Origin: Peptostreptococcus equinus
GTDB taxonomy: Bacteria; Bacillota; Clostridia; Peptostreptococcales; Peptostreptococcaceae
Length of the DNA stretch: 64,000 nt
NCBI RefSeq assembly: GCF_027125355.1
Contig: NZ_CP114052.1
Coordinates: forward strand, 1,931,030 to 1,995,029
Reading direction: 5' to 3'
The notes beneath the pieces were generated by a model. It did not search any database. It saw only the letters and a list, made by a program, of their open reading frames with translations, and was not told where the DNA came from. A program made the position numbers and the translations under genes. Positions 1 through 8,842 of the stretch are shown here, piece by piece. Position 1 is the stretch's first letter, and every line of letters starts with the position of its first letter.

Positions 1-157
1 TGATATTCTCATTTTAAACAAATCAATCAAATCAAATCTAAATAAAATCGAATAATACTTTCTTTTTTTAATTTACTTTAAAAATTCAGCCAAAAATTTT
101 AATAATTAAATATTATTTTTGTGTTCTAAAACACAACACACATAAGGAGGTTTTTAT

Positions 158-1537
158 ATGTCTAATTATGATTTAGTAATTAAAAATGCCAATGTTTTAA
201 CAAGTTCTGATAATTATACCGCTGATATAGGTATAAAGGACGGAAAGATAGTAGAAATAGCTAGCTCTATTGATGGTGATAATGTCTACGATGCAGGTGG
301 AAAATATGTAATTCCTGGAGGTATTGATGTACATACACATATGGATATGCCTTTTGGTGGTACATTCTCAAGTGATGACTTTGAAACAGGAACAAAAGCT
401 GCCGCTATAGGTGGTACTACTGCAATTATTGACTATGCTGTTCAACCACAAGGAAAATCATTAAATGAAACTATAGAAATATGGAGCCAAAAAGCTGAAG
501 GAAAAGCTGTAATTGACTATGGATTCCATTTAGGTGTTACAAAATTAAATGACCAAACAAGAGAAGAACTTCCTGTTCTATTAAAGAACGGCTTCCCTAC
601 ATTCAAAGTATTTATGGTTTACGATGGTATGAGACTTACTGACAAGGAACTATTAGAAATACTTCAAATAGCAAAAGACCATGATGGTTTAGTATGTGTA
701 CATGCTGAAAACTACGATTCAATCAACTATAATATCAATAAATTATTAAATGATGGTAAAACAGAACCTCTATATCATGCAATTTCAAGACCTCAAAAAT
801 GCGAGGCTGAAGCTACAAATAGAGCTGTTAAATTAGCAGAAATGTTAGACGCTCCTATTTACATAGTACATGTAAGTAATCAAGAAGCAGCTGATGTAAT
901 AGCAAAATCTAGAAAGAACGGATTTAAGACTATGGGTGAAACTTGTCCACAGTACTTACTTTTATCAATAGAAAACTACAAAGAAGAAAATTTCAACGGA
1001 GCTAAATATGTAATGAGTCCTCCATTAAGAGATGGATTTAATAATGAATTATTATGGCAGTCTCTAAGATTAGGAAAACTACAGACAGTAGCAACAGACC
1101 ATTGTCCTTTCTTTATGGAACAAAAGAGAATGGGTATCGATAATTTCACAAAGATACCAAATGGTGCACCAGGAGTTGAACCAAGAATGGCTCTAATATA
1201 CAATTACGGTGTAAATGAAGGCAAAATTTCTTTAGGAAAATTTGTAGAACTTACATCTACTAACCCAGCAAAGATATTTGGTATGTATCCAAAGAAAGGT
1301 ACAATCGCTGTAAATTCTGATGCTGACCTAGTAGTATTCGATCCAAATAAGGAAGTTACACTTTCTGTAGATAATCTACATGAAAACGTTGACTATACTC
1401 CATATGAAGGCTATAAAGTTAAAGGCTATCCAGTGGCTACATTCTCTAGAGGTGAATTAATAGCTGAAAATGGAGAATATGTGGGTAAGGATTCTAGAGG
1501 ACAACTATTAAAGAGAGAAAAGCCGGAGGTTTTATAA
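158..1537 (+). CDS. hydA: Dihydropyrimidinase / D-hydantoinase
   Basis: This cytosolic cyclic-amidohydrolase opens dihydropyrimidine or hydantoin rings to N-carbamoyl amino acids. The 459-residue length is normal for the family. The binuclear metal site is complete: HTH at residues 59-61, Lys150 (FKVF) for carboxylation, His182 (VHAEN), His238 (HVSN) and Asp314 (ATDHCP). Tyr155 lies where the family has its substrate-binding tyrosine. A strong AAGGAGG precedes the ATG. The next gene, 244 bp downstream, is an N-carbamoyl amidohydrolase, so the pair could convert dihydrouracil to beta-alanine, or hydantoins to amino acids. Sequence alone does not settle which substrate is natural; no dihydropyrimidine dehydrogenase is visible in the window. 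Confidence 0.9.
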   Translation: MSNYDLVIKNANVLTSSDNYTADIGIKDGKIVEIASSIDGDNVYDAGGKYVIPGGIDVHTHMDMPFGGTFSSDDFETGTKAAAIGGTTAIIDYAVQPQGKSLNETIEIWSQKAEGKAVIDYGFHLGVTKLNDQTREELPVLLKNGFPTFKVFMVYDGMRLTDKELLEILQIAKDHDGLVCVHAENYDSINYNINKLLNDGKTEPLYHAISRPQKCEAEATNRAVKLAEMLDAPIYIVHVSNQEAADVIAKSRKNGFKTMGETCPQYLLLSIENYKEENFNGAKYVMSPPLRDGFNNELLWQSLRLGKLQTVATDHCPFFMEQKRMGIDNFTKIPNGAPGVEPRMALIYNYGVNEGKISLGKFVELTSTNPAKIFGMYPKKGTIAVNSDADLVVFDPNKEVTLSVDNLHENVDYTPYEGYKVKGYPVATFSRGELIAENGEYVGKDSRGQLLKREKPEVL

Positions 1538-1678
1538 TATAAAAAATTAAATTAATATATAAACAAAAGTAAATAAAATACAATTAATACTCAAATAATA
1601 TAATTATAAAAATAAATACATAAAGAAAATATAAACAAATATATAAACAATTTTTTGTGGAAAACAAAATAATAGTCC

Positions 1679-1717
1679 ATGTATTTTTAATAAAAATAAT
1701 ATCAAATAAAAATACAT
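1679..1717 (+). promoter_or_regulatory. AT-rich inverted repeat upstream of the amidohydrolase
   Basis: Arms ATGTATTTTTA (1679-1689) and TAAAAATACAT (1707-1717) are perfect complements separated by 17 nt. They lie in the 244-bp gap between the two hydrolase genes. This may be an operator or an RNA hairpin, but the AT-richness makes chance symmetry fairly likely. Confidence 0.35.
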
Positions 1718-1722
1718 ATTTT

Positions 1723-1759
1723 ACTAATGTAAAACTTAGTGCGAGAGTTTTATATTAGT
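1723..1759 (+). promoter_or_regulatory. Hairpin just ahead of the amidohydrolase ribosome binding site
   Basis: ACTAATGTAAAAC (1723-1735) and GTTTTATATTAGT (1747-1759) pair over 12 of 13 positions (the odd one is a G-U pair) around the loop TTAGTGCGAGA. The AAAGGAG ribosome binding site begins eight bases later. It has no T-tract, so it is not a terminator; an operator, RNA stabiliser or processing site is possible. Confidence 0.4.
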
Positions 1760-1781
1760 TATAAAGAAAGGAGATTTTTAA

Positions 1782-3059
1782 ATGTACAAATGTAATTTAG
1801 AAAGAATGTCAGAAAAAATACATACATTTTCAAAATTTGGAGATGCTGGTCACGGAGGTATTACTAGATACTCTCTAAGCCCTGAAGCAATACAAGCTAG
1901 AGATTACTTTAAAGAGAGAATGGAAAAAATAGGTGCTATAATCACATATGATGATTTAGCTAATATGTATGCAACTCTACCTGGTTCTGAACCTGGTTTA
2001 AAGAAAATAGTTACAGGATCTCACTGTGACTCAGTTAAAAATGGTGGTAACTACGACGGTATCTTAGGTGTTATGGGTGCTATGGAAGTACTAGAAACAA
2101 TAGTAGCAGAAAATATACCACACAGACATGATATAGTTGCAATGATATGGACAAACGAAGAAGGTTCTCTATATCCACCAGCAATGATGTCTTCTGGTAT
2201 AGTATGTAATGACTATTTACCTCCAGAAATTGCTAAAAACTTCAAATATGAAAATATGATGAATTCTAAGAGTGTTGAAGATGGAGAAACAACTTTTGGA
2301 AGCAAGCTTGAAAACTTTAAATATAAGGGAGACAAGAAAAACAGATTAAATCCTGATGAATATATGTGTGATTTTGAATTACATATTGAACAAGGTCCAA
2401 TCCTAGAAGATAACAATAAAACAGTAGGTATTGTCGACTGTGTACTTGGTATGTTCAACTATAGAATCAATTTCACAGGCCAGGCAGCCCACGCAGGTAC
2501 TTTCCCTATGAATAAGAGAAAAGATGCTTTATTTGCTGCTTCTCAGGCTCTTTGTTATCTACATGAAGAAATTGATAAATTAAATAGACCAGAATTGGTA
2601 TATACTACAGGAGAAATCGTATGTCATCCATGTGTACATACTGTAATTCCAGATTTCGTAGAGTTTTCACTAGATGTGAGACATGAAGATCCAAAAGTTC
2701 TAGAAGCTGTTAGAGAAATAGTAAAATCTCTACCAGAAAAAGAATGGGCTGGTTGTAAATGTGAAATAAAGCTAGCTTGGGAAAGAGATACAGTTTATTG
2801 GAACAAACAGTTAGTTGAATTTGTTCAAGAATCAGCTGATGAACTTCAAATAGCTAATATGCCAATACATTCAGGCGCAGGTCATGATGCTCAGTTCGTA
2901 GCTTATATGATACCGACTACAATGATATTCGTAGTTACAAAAGACGGACTATCTCATTGCGAACCTGAATTTGCATCAGACGAACAATGTACAGAAGGTG
3001 CATCAGTACTTCTAAATGCAATATTAAAAGCAGATAAAGAAGACGATATAAAAAGATAA
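1782..3059 (+). CDS. M20-family N-carbamoyl amidohydrolase (beta-ureidopropionase/allantoate amidohydrolase type)
   Basis: Zn-dependent hydrolase of the hydantoinase/carbamoylase branch of peptidase family M20, which removes the carbamoyl group from N-carbamoyl amino acids or acts on allantoate. Visible motifs are SHCDSV (His81), YDG (Asp92), TNEEG (Glu126/127), HIEQGP near residue 200 and SGAGHDAQ near residue 386. Together these are the family's bimetal site and subgroup signature. The length of 425 aa is slightly above the usual 410 or so. It starts at an ATG behind AAAGGAG. It follows hydA on the same strand, and a bidirectional terminator lies 50 bp after its stop. The substrate (N-carbamoyl-beta-alanine, N-carbamoyl-L-amino acid or allantoate) cannot be fixed from sequence. 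Confidence 0.85.
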   Translation: MYKCNLERMSEKIHTFSKFGDAGHGGITRYSLSPEAIQARDYFKERMEKIGAIITYDDLANMYATLPGSEPGLKKIVTGSHCDSVKNGGNYDGILGVMGAMEVLETIVAENIPHRHDIVAMIWTNEEGSLYPPAMMSSGIVCNDYLPPEIAKNFKYENMMNSKSVEDGETTFGSKLENFKYKGDKKNRLNPDEYMCDFELHIEQGPILEDNNKTVGIVDCVLGMFNYRINFTGQAAHAGTFPMNKRKDALFAASQALCYLHEEIDKLNRPELVYTTGEIVCHPCVHTVIPDFVEFSLDVRHEDPKVLEAVREIVKSLPEKEWAGCKCEIKLAWERDTVYWNKQLVEFVQESADELQIANMPIHSGAGHDAQFVAYMIPTTMIFVVTKDGLSHCEPEFASDEQCTEGASVLLNAILKADKEDDIKR

Positions 3060-3108
3060 ATTTCGAGAATAACTCTTGTTATTTTAAATAAACATTTTTA
3101 AAATAAAA

Positions 3109-3140
3109 ATAGCGCTGGCTAAAAGCCAGCGTTATTTTTT
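3109..3140. terminator. Bidirectional intrinsic terminator
   Basis: A GC-rich stem, ATAGCGCTGGCT / AGCCAGCGTTAT, with a three-base loop is flanked by A and T tracts. It lies between the convergent amidohydrolase and iorB genes. Confidence 0.9.
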
Positions 3141-3161
3141 ATGTAAATATAATCAGAGAAC

Positions 3162-3746
3162 CTATTTTGCTAATTTTCTCCCTAATGCAAAAGCTTCTTT
3201 ATTAAGCTCTACAAATTTTGGAGGAACACTTTTCACTATACTTTCAACCCATTTTTCTTCTGGAATATCTTTTACATATACAGAACATGCACCTAATAGA
3301 ACTATATTAGCTGCTGCTTTATTACCTAGTTCCACAGCTTTTTGAGTAAAATCTTCATAGATAAGTTTTCCTGCATATTTATTCAATTCTTCTTCTATAT
3401 CAGTTGCATATTCTTCTTTTCCTTGCTGAACAAGAGTTGGAACCATCTGATATTTATTTACTATAGCCACTGAAGAATCTTTCTTTAACTCTTTCCTAAA
3501 TCTTCTACCTTCTAGAGCTTCAAATCCCAACAATATATCAACTTCTCCTGGTCTTACATTAGGTGAGAATACTTTTTCACCCAATCTAACACTACCCCAT
3601 ACCTTACCACCTCTTTGTGATAAACCTACAACATCGTTAGTCTTTACATCAAGTCCTGATAAGTATGCTGCCTCAGCTATTATCTTTGTAGTCATTACAA
3701 GACCTTGACCACCTACACCTGCTAAAATTATATTAGTATTTACCAT
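3162..3746 (-). CDS. iorB: Indolepyruvate:ferredoxin oxidoreductase, beta subunit
   Basis: Gamma-type domain of the 2-oxoacid:ferredoxin oxidoreductase family, which partners IorA in oxidative decarboxylation of aryl-pyruvates (from Trp, Phe, Tyr) to aryl-acetyl-CoA with reduction of ferredoxin. The N-terminus reads IILAGVGGQGLV, followed by LSQRGG, both typical of IorB. The 194-aa length matches the family. The ATG at 3746 was chosen, about ten bases after GGGAGG; a TTG two codons upstream also fits. It lies 21 bp after iorA on the same strand and surely shares its transcript. Confidence 0.93.
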   Translation of the reverse strand: MVNTNIILAGVGGQGLVMTTKIIAEAAYLSGLDVKTNDVVGLSQRGGKVWGSVRLGEKVFSPNVRPGEVDILLGFEALEGRRFRKELKKDSSVAIVNKYQMVPTLVQQGKEEYATDIEEELNKYAGKLIYEDFTQKAVELGNKAAANIVLLGACSVYVKDIPEEKWVESIVKSVPPKFVELNKEAFALGRKLAK

Positions 3747-3767
3747 TTTCAATCAACCTCCCTATGC

Positions 3768-5555
3768 CTACTTAGATTCTTTTTTTCTCTTTATTGCGCC
3801 TACTGGACAAACCTGAGCACAAATTCCACATCCAACACACTGGTTTGGATCGATAGATGATTTTTCTTTATCAAATCCTTCGTACTTCTTCATTCTTAGA
3901 GGAGGACAATTTGTCTTTATACAAGTCTTACAACCTATACAAATGCTTGGATCTACTTCAAATGGAGTTTCCTTTATCTTATATCTTAATGCACAAGGTC
4001 TAGTTGTAATAATAACCGACACACCTTTTCTCTTAGTTGCATCCACTATAGCTTTTTTAGCTTCTTTGTAATTAAACTGATCTACTCTTTGTATATCATC
4101 ATACCCCATAGTTCTTATGATATCTTCTACTGACATATCTTGACCCATGTTATCCATATGGTAAGATTCTCCTGTTGGTTGACCTCCAGTCATCGCAGTT
4201 GTAGCATTGTCTAAAACTATCATAGTGATGTTCTCTTCACCTGTTAATTGGTATTTTAAATTTGCAAAACCTGGCAAACCACTATGGAAGAATGTACCAT
4301 CACCTATAACTCCTACTATTGGCTTCTGATCATCTCCTTGTTTATCCATAGCTAATCTCATTCCCTTTATTATACCAAGTGATGAGCCCATACTAATATT
4401 AGCATTTAATACTTCCCATGGATATAATAGTCCCATAGTATAACATCCTATATCACCAATTACATTTACTTTTGCTTTCTTTAATATATCAAATACTGGT
4501 CTATGAGGACATCCTGCACAGAATAATGGTCCTCTTGCTGTAGTATCATCTTTTGAAGTATCTTTTAGCTGTCTTTCTTTTATAACACCTAATTTTACTA
4601 ATCCTTCTTCAATTACTTCTGAATGTAATTCACCTGTGAAACTAAAGAATTCTTTACCTACACAATCAATACCATGTAATTTTAATTCATTTTCAATAAA
4701 TGGCATCATTTCTTCTATAACTATTATTTTAGAATATTTTTCAGATAATTTTTTTATCTTATCTATAGGAAGTGGGTAAACCATACCTAATTTAAATACA
4801 TCTACATCTGGACATACTTCTTTAAAATTGTAATAACATATACCTGAAGTTATTACTAGTACATCGCTTCCTTTTTCTTCCAATTTATTTATTTCTAAAT
4901 CATTTGCACGTTCCTGTAACTTTTCAATTCTTTCTTTCATTGTATACTGGTGCTTAAAAGTATGAGGCGGAAGCATACAATATTTTGATGGATCTGGCTC
5001 AAACTTTGGACCCATATGTTCTTCTCTTTCACCTAGTTCTACTGTTGATCTAGCATGACAAATTCTGCTTGTGATTCTTAACATTACAGGTGTCTTATAT
5101 TCTTCACTTAACTCTAACCCTTTTATAACAAAATCCTTTGCATCTTGGGAATCAGATGGATCAAATATAGGCATGTTTGCAAACTTACCTAATATTCTGT
5201 TATCCTGTTCATTTTGAGAACTCGCCATTCCAGGGTCATCACCTGTAACAAGCATGAAACCAGCATCTACAGGAGATTGCGTAAAACTCATCAATGGATC
5301 CATACATATATTTACACCTACATGCTTCATAGTTACCATAGTCCTCAAACCACCGTAACATGCACCTATACCAACTTCTAATGCAACTTTTTCATTCATA
5401 GAAAACTCTGAATATATATCCTCATGATATTCTTTCATTGTTTCAATAACTTCTACAGTTGGTGATCCAGGATATGCTGTTGCAACCCCACCACCAGCTT
5501 CGTAAAAACCTCTAGCAATACTCTGATTACCGCTTAAAATTTCTTTTTTGCTCAT
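3768..5555 (-). CDS. iorA: Indolepyruvate:ferredoxin oxidoreductase, alpha subunit
   Basis: Large subunit of the enzyme that oxidises indolepyruvate and related aryl-2-oxoacids. The N-terminal part is the pyruvate-ferredoxin-oxidoreductase pyrimidine-binding fold (AYPGSPTVEV near residue 30). The middle holds the TPP/Mg region (GDIGCYTMG, GDGTFFHSG). The C-terminus carries two 4Fe-4S motifs: Cys539/542/545/550 (an unusual spacing, normal for IorA) and Cys573/576/579/583. The 595-aa length is typical. It is the first gene of iorAB, with AAAGGAG before the ATG. The nearby peptidases and peptide transporter fit a role in aromatic amino acid fermentation. Confidence 0.95.
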   Translation of the reverse strand: MSKKEILSGNQSIARGFYEAGGGVATAYPGSPTVEVIETMKEYHEDIYSEFSMNEKVALEVGIGACYGGLRTMVTMKHVGVNICMDPLMSFTQSPVDAGFMLVTGDDPGMASSQNEQDNRILGKFANMPIFDPSDSQDAKDFVIKGLELSEEYKTPVMLRITSRICHARSTVELGEREEHMGPKFEPDPSKYCMLPPHTFKHQYTMKERIEKLQERANDLEINKLEEKGSDVLVITSGICYYNFKEVCPDVDVFKLGMVYPLPIDKIKKLSEKYSKIIVIEEMMPFIENELKLHGIDCVGKEFFSFTGELHSEVIEEGLVKLGVIKERQLKDTSKDDTTARGPLFCAGCPHRPVFDILKKAKVNVIGDIGCYTMGLLYPWEVLNANISMGSSLGIIKGMRLAMDKQGDDQKPIVGVIGDGTFFHSGLPGFANLKYQLTGEENITMIVLDNATTAMTGGQPTGESYHMDNMGQDMSVEDIIRTMGYDDIQRVDQFNYKEAKKAIVDATKRKGVSVIITTRPCALRYKIKETPFEVDPSICIGCKTCIKTNCPPLRMKKYEGFDKEKSSIDPNQCVGCGICAQVCPVGAIKRKKESK

Positions 5556-5712
5556 TTTTTGTTCTCCTTTATTAATACTTTGCTTAAATAAATTTAAATC
5601 TTATATTATCCTTTTTAGGAAATCGATATACCTATAATATACCCATTTATATTTTTATTAATATTTATTTTATATTAGATTTAAAATTTTTTGATTTAGT
5701 TATAAAAATAAA

Positions 5713-5761
5713 AAAAGAGATTGTTAATATAAATTATTAATTTATATTAACAATCTCTTTT
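5713..5761 (-). terminator. Terminator of the Xaa-Pro aminopeptidase gene
   Basis: A perfect 22-bp stem (5713-5734 with 5740-5761) and a five-base loop, followed on the minus strand by a T-rich run. The stem starts with AAAAGAGATTG, so it may work in both directions. Confidence 0.88.
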
Positions 5762-5810
5762 AAGATAATTTATGTTATTCTATTTATTTCTATATAATAT
5801 TTAGACCAAG

Positions 5811-7604
5811 CTATATAGATCTTGTAGCTTCTCTTAACCAAGATCTTTCATCTTCACTTAAGTATGGGCTAATTGTTTCATATACACGCGCATGGTAATT
5901 GTTAAGCTCTTTTCTATCCTCTTCTGTTAGCATAGACATATTTATGGCCTCTAAATCAAAGGGGCAATATGTCAGTACTTCAAATCTCATGAACTGTCCA
6001 TATTCATTATTTACTGTCTTATGCACTAACATTTCATTTTCTAGTCTAACCCCATGGGAGCCTGAAATATATATCCCTGGTTCATTAGTTATAACCATTC
6101 CTTCTTCGAAAGGATGTACTTCATGCTTTCTAAACTGCCATCTAATACTTGATGGTGGCTCATGAATGTTTCCTAAATATCCTACACCGTGCCCTGTACC
6201 ATGATTAAAGTTTCTTGCATTTTCCCAGAATGGCTGTCTGGCTAATATATCTAGATTCATACCAGTACATCCATACATAAATATTGCTTTTGCTAATCTT
6301 AGATTAGCTTGAAGAACTGTAGTATAATCATCTTTCATCTCTTGGCTAATTTCACCTAATGCTGTAGTTCTAGTTATATCAGTAGATCCTTGTAAGTAGT
6401 TAGCTCCTGTGTCAGTAAGGAATAAATTATTCATTGCTAACCTTTTATTAGTTTCTTCTGTAGCTGCATAGTGAACTATAGCTCCATGTTCTGCAAAACC
6501 TGCTATAGGCTCAAAACTAGGGCAGATAAAATCACCTTGCTCTTTTCTCAACTCCTCCAATTTATCTGAGGCTGAAATTTCTGTTTCCTGATTAATTTTT
6601 CCTTCTTTTACCAGTTTTTTCATCCAATATATGAATTTTGTATGTGCAATACCATCCTTAATGTGCGCTTTTCTTATATTTGATATTTCTGTTTCATTCT
6701 TCATGGCTTTCATAAGTATAGTTGGATTCATAGCTTCCACAATTTTCACTGAATCTGGAATATTTTTATACATAGCATAATTCAATCTATCTGGATCAAC
6801 TAATACACTCATACTTAGTGATTTCACATCTTCATATATATCATTATACGGTTTAACTTCTACATTATTATTTTTTATAATGGTTTTTATATCTTCTGGA
6901 ATTTTTTCATCATCTATATATAAAACTACTTTATCTTTATACACTACTGTATATGATAGCACTAGTGGAAAATATTCAACATCCTTACCTCTAATATTAA
7001 ATAACCATCCAGTATCATCTAAAGTAGTGATTATATGTGAATCTACTTTTAGTTTTTTCATTTTTTCTCTAAGTCTAGAGATTTTACTATGAGTTGATTC
7101 CCCCGAGAAGCTTTCTTCTAAATAAAATATCTTTTCCTTAGAAAGCTCTGGTCTATCAGTCCATATTTTATCTATTAAATCAATATTATAAATTATACTA
7201 CCATTTTTTGATTTTACAATTTCTTCTAGAAACATTCCTTGACCAAATGAAATAGATCTACCATCAAAGGCTACAGTTTGTCCCGGCTCTAAGTTACTTT
7301 CTATAAACTCTTCCAATGTAGGCACTCCTGCTTCTCCCATCTTCATAAGATCTACATCACTACCCTCAAGCTGCTGAGTAGCTTGTAAGAAGTATCTACC
7401 ATCTGTCCAAAGCTTTGCACCACTATCCTTCAATATAAGAGCTGTTCCAGCAGATCCTGTAAATCCTGTAATAAACGCTCTTTCTTTAAAATGTTCGCCT
7501 ACATACTCACTATCGTGATAGTCAGCCGTAGGTACTATATACATGTCTATATTATTTTGATTCATCAAATTTCTAAGTTCTTCAATTCTCTGACTTACCT
7601 TCAT
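5811..7604 (-). CDS. Xaa-Pro aminopeptidase, long M24B form
   Basis: Removes an N-terminal residue when proline follows. At 597 aa this is the long three-domain form seen in eukaryotes and some anaerobes, not the 430-aa E. coli PepP type. Two creatinase-like domains cover about residues 1-130 and 170-310, the catalytic pita-bread domain about 315-530, and an extra C-terminal segment 535-597. The dimetal ligands are all present: Asp398, Asp409, His472 (GTGHGVG), Glu508 (NEPGIY) and Glu522. No signal peptide is seen, so it is cytosolic. Proline iminopeptidase lies directly upstream on the same strand, 101 bp away, and a strong terminator follows. Confidence 0.92.
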   Translation of the reverse strand: MKVSQRIEELRNLMNQNNIDMYIVPTADYHDSEYVGEHFKERAFITGFTGSAGTALILKDSGAKLWTDGRYFLQATQQLEGSDVDLMKMGEAGVPTLEEFIESNLEPGQTVAFDGRSISFGQGMFLEEIVKSKNGSIIYNIDLIDKIWTDRPELSKEKIFYLEESFSGESTHSKISRLREKMKKLKVDSHIITTLDDTGWLFNIRGKDVEYFPLVLSYTVVYKDKVVLYIDDEKIPEDIKTIIKNNNVEVKPYNDIYEDVKSLSMSVLVDPDRLNYAMYKNIPDSVKIVEAMNPTILMKAMKNETEISNIRKAHIKDGIAHTKFIYWMKKLVKEGKINQETEISASDKLEELRKEQGDFICPSFEPIAGFAEHGAIVHYAATEETNKRLAMNNLFLTDTGANYLQGSTDITRTTALGEISQEMKDDYTTVLQANLRLAKAIFMYGCTGMNLDILARQPFWENARNFNHGTGHGVGYLGNIHEPPSSIRWQFRKHEVHPFEEGMVITNEPGIYISGSHGVRLENEMLVHKTVNNEYGQFMRFEVLTYCPFDLEAINMSMLTEEDRKELNNYHARVYETISPYLSEDERSWLREATRSI

Positions 7605-7705
7605 AAATTACCTTCCTTTTTACGTTTTTGATTATAAATTAAAATAAATTATATAAATTAAATATGTCTACTTTGTTGTTTGTATTATTTTATAACAGAT
7701 ATTAG

Positions 7706-8665
7706 TTAAAATAGTTTTTTAAACTCATCTGTAGCCCTAACCAAACTATCAACTATCTTAGGCTCTCCTGATGAATGACCAGATACAGTTATATCTAGCT
7801 TTACATTGTTTAATTTCTTACTCAATAGGTATGCTCCTATGAATCTACAATCCATATCATATCTTCCATGCACTATATGAGTAGGTATATCTTTTATTAT
7901 ATCTGCTTCATCCAATATATAATTCATATTTTTTCTAAACATATTATTCATCCAGAAGTGACACTCTATAGTGGCCATAGAAATAGCATAATCTTCATCA
8001 CCAAAATCCTCTACTAGTTCATCATTAGGCTCTAAAGTTACTAGACTACCTTCCCACATAGACCATGCTCTTGCAGCCTCCACTCTAGTAGATCTATCTT
8101 CACTTGTTAGTCTTTTGTAATAAGCACTGACCATATCATTTCTCTCTTCTTCAGGTATAATTTTCTCAAAATTTTCCCATTTATCTGGAAATATATTTGA
8201 TACTCCACCCTTTTGGTATATCCAATCTATATCTTCTTGACGCCCTAGGAATATGCCTCTCAATATAAGTCCTATTGTTTTATCAGGATGTTTTAGTGCA
8301 TAAGAAAGTGCTAGAGTGGAGCCCCAACTTCCTCCAAATACCAACCATTTATCTATTTTTAGCTTTTCTCTAATCTTTTCCATATCACAAATAATACTAT
8401 CAGTATCATTATTCTGTAAATTAGCATGAGGAGTTGATTTTCCACTTCCCCTCTGATCGAAAAGTATTATTCTATAAAATTTTGGATCAAAAAATTGTCT
8501 GCACGATGGTGCGGTTCCACATCCAGGTCCACCATGTAAAAAAACAACTGGTTTTCCCTCAGGATTTCCTGATTCTTCATAGTAAATTGTATGAATATCA
8601 TCTACCTTTATAAAATCCGTAAAATTTGCTTCGATAGCTGGATAAAGTTCCCTCAATTTTTCCAT
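7706..8665 (-). CDS. pip: Proline iminopeptidase (S33)
   Basis: Alpha/beta-hydrolase that releases N-terminal proline from peptides. It shows HGGPGCG (oxyanion region, about residue 44), DQRGSGKS, the nucleophile elbow GGSWGS (Ser113) and the catalytic His in SGHSSGEP near the C-terminus. The 319 aa are typical. The start follows AAAGGAGAC. It is divergent from the Xaa-Pro dipeptidase gene and upstream of the Xaa-Pro aminopeptidase gene, giving three proline-specific peptidases together. A shared transcript with the aminopeptidase gene is likely because no terminator is seen between them. Confidence 0.92.
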   Translation of the reverse strand: MEKLRELYPAIEANFTDFIKVDDIHTIYYEESGNPEGKPVVFLHGGPGCGTAPSCRQFFDPKFYRIILFDQRGSGKSTPHANLQNNDTDSIICDMEKIREKLKIDKWLVFGGSWGSTLALSYALKHPDKTIGLILRGIFLGRQEDIDWIYQKGGVSNIFPDKWENFEKIIPEEERNDMVSAYYKRLTSEDRSTRVEAARAWSMWEGSLVTLEPNDELVEDFGDEDYAISMATIECHFWMNNMFRKNMNYILDEADIIKDIPTHIVHGRYDMDCRFIGAYLLSKKLNNVKLDITVSGHSSGEPKIVDSLVRATDEFKKLF

Positions 8666-8787
8666 TTTAAAGTCTCCTTTTCATTCATAAAAATTTTAGA
8701 ATTTTCAAAAATACTTAATTTTATTATATCATAATATTTTGATGATTCGTTTAATTTTATTCAGTTGAGTGATATAATATATATTAA

Positions 8788-8814
8788 TTGAATAGCTATT
8801 CTCACTCTATTCAA
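8788..8814 (+). promoter_or_regulatory. Inverted repeat in the leader of the Xaa-Pro dipeptidase gene
   Basis: TTGAATAG (8788-8795) and CTATTCAA (8807-8814) are perfect complements. The first arm also overlaps the palindrome GAATAGCTATTC. A TATAAT at 8773-8778 lies just upstream, so the repeat would straddle the transcription start and could be an operator. No -35 of good quality was found. Confidence 0.4.
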
Positions 8815-8842
8815 AATATAAGAATTAAAGGGGAATCTTATT

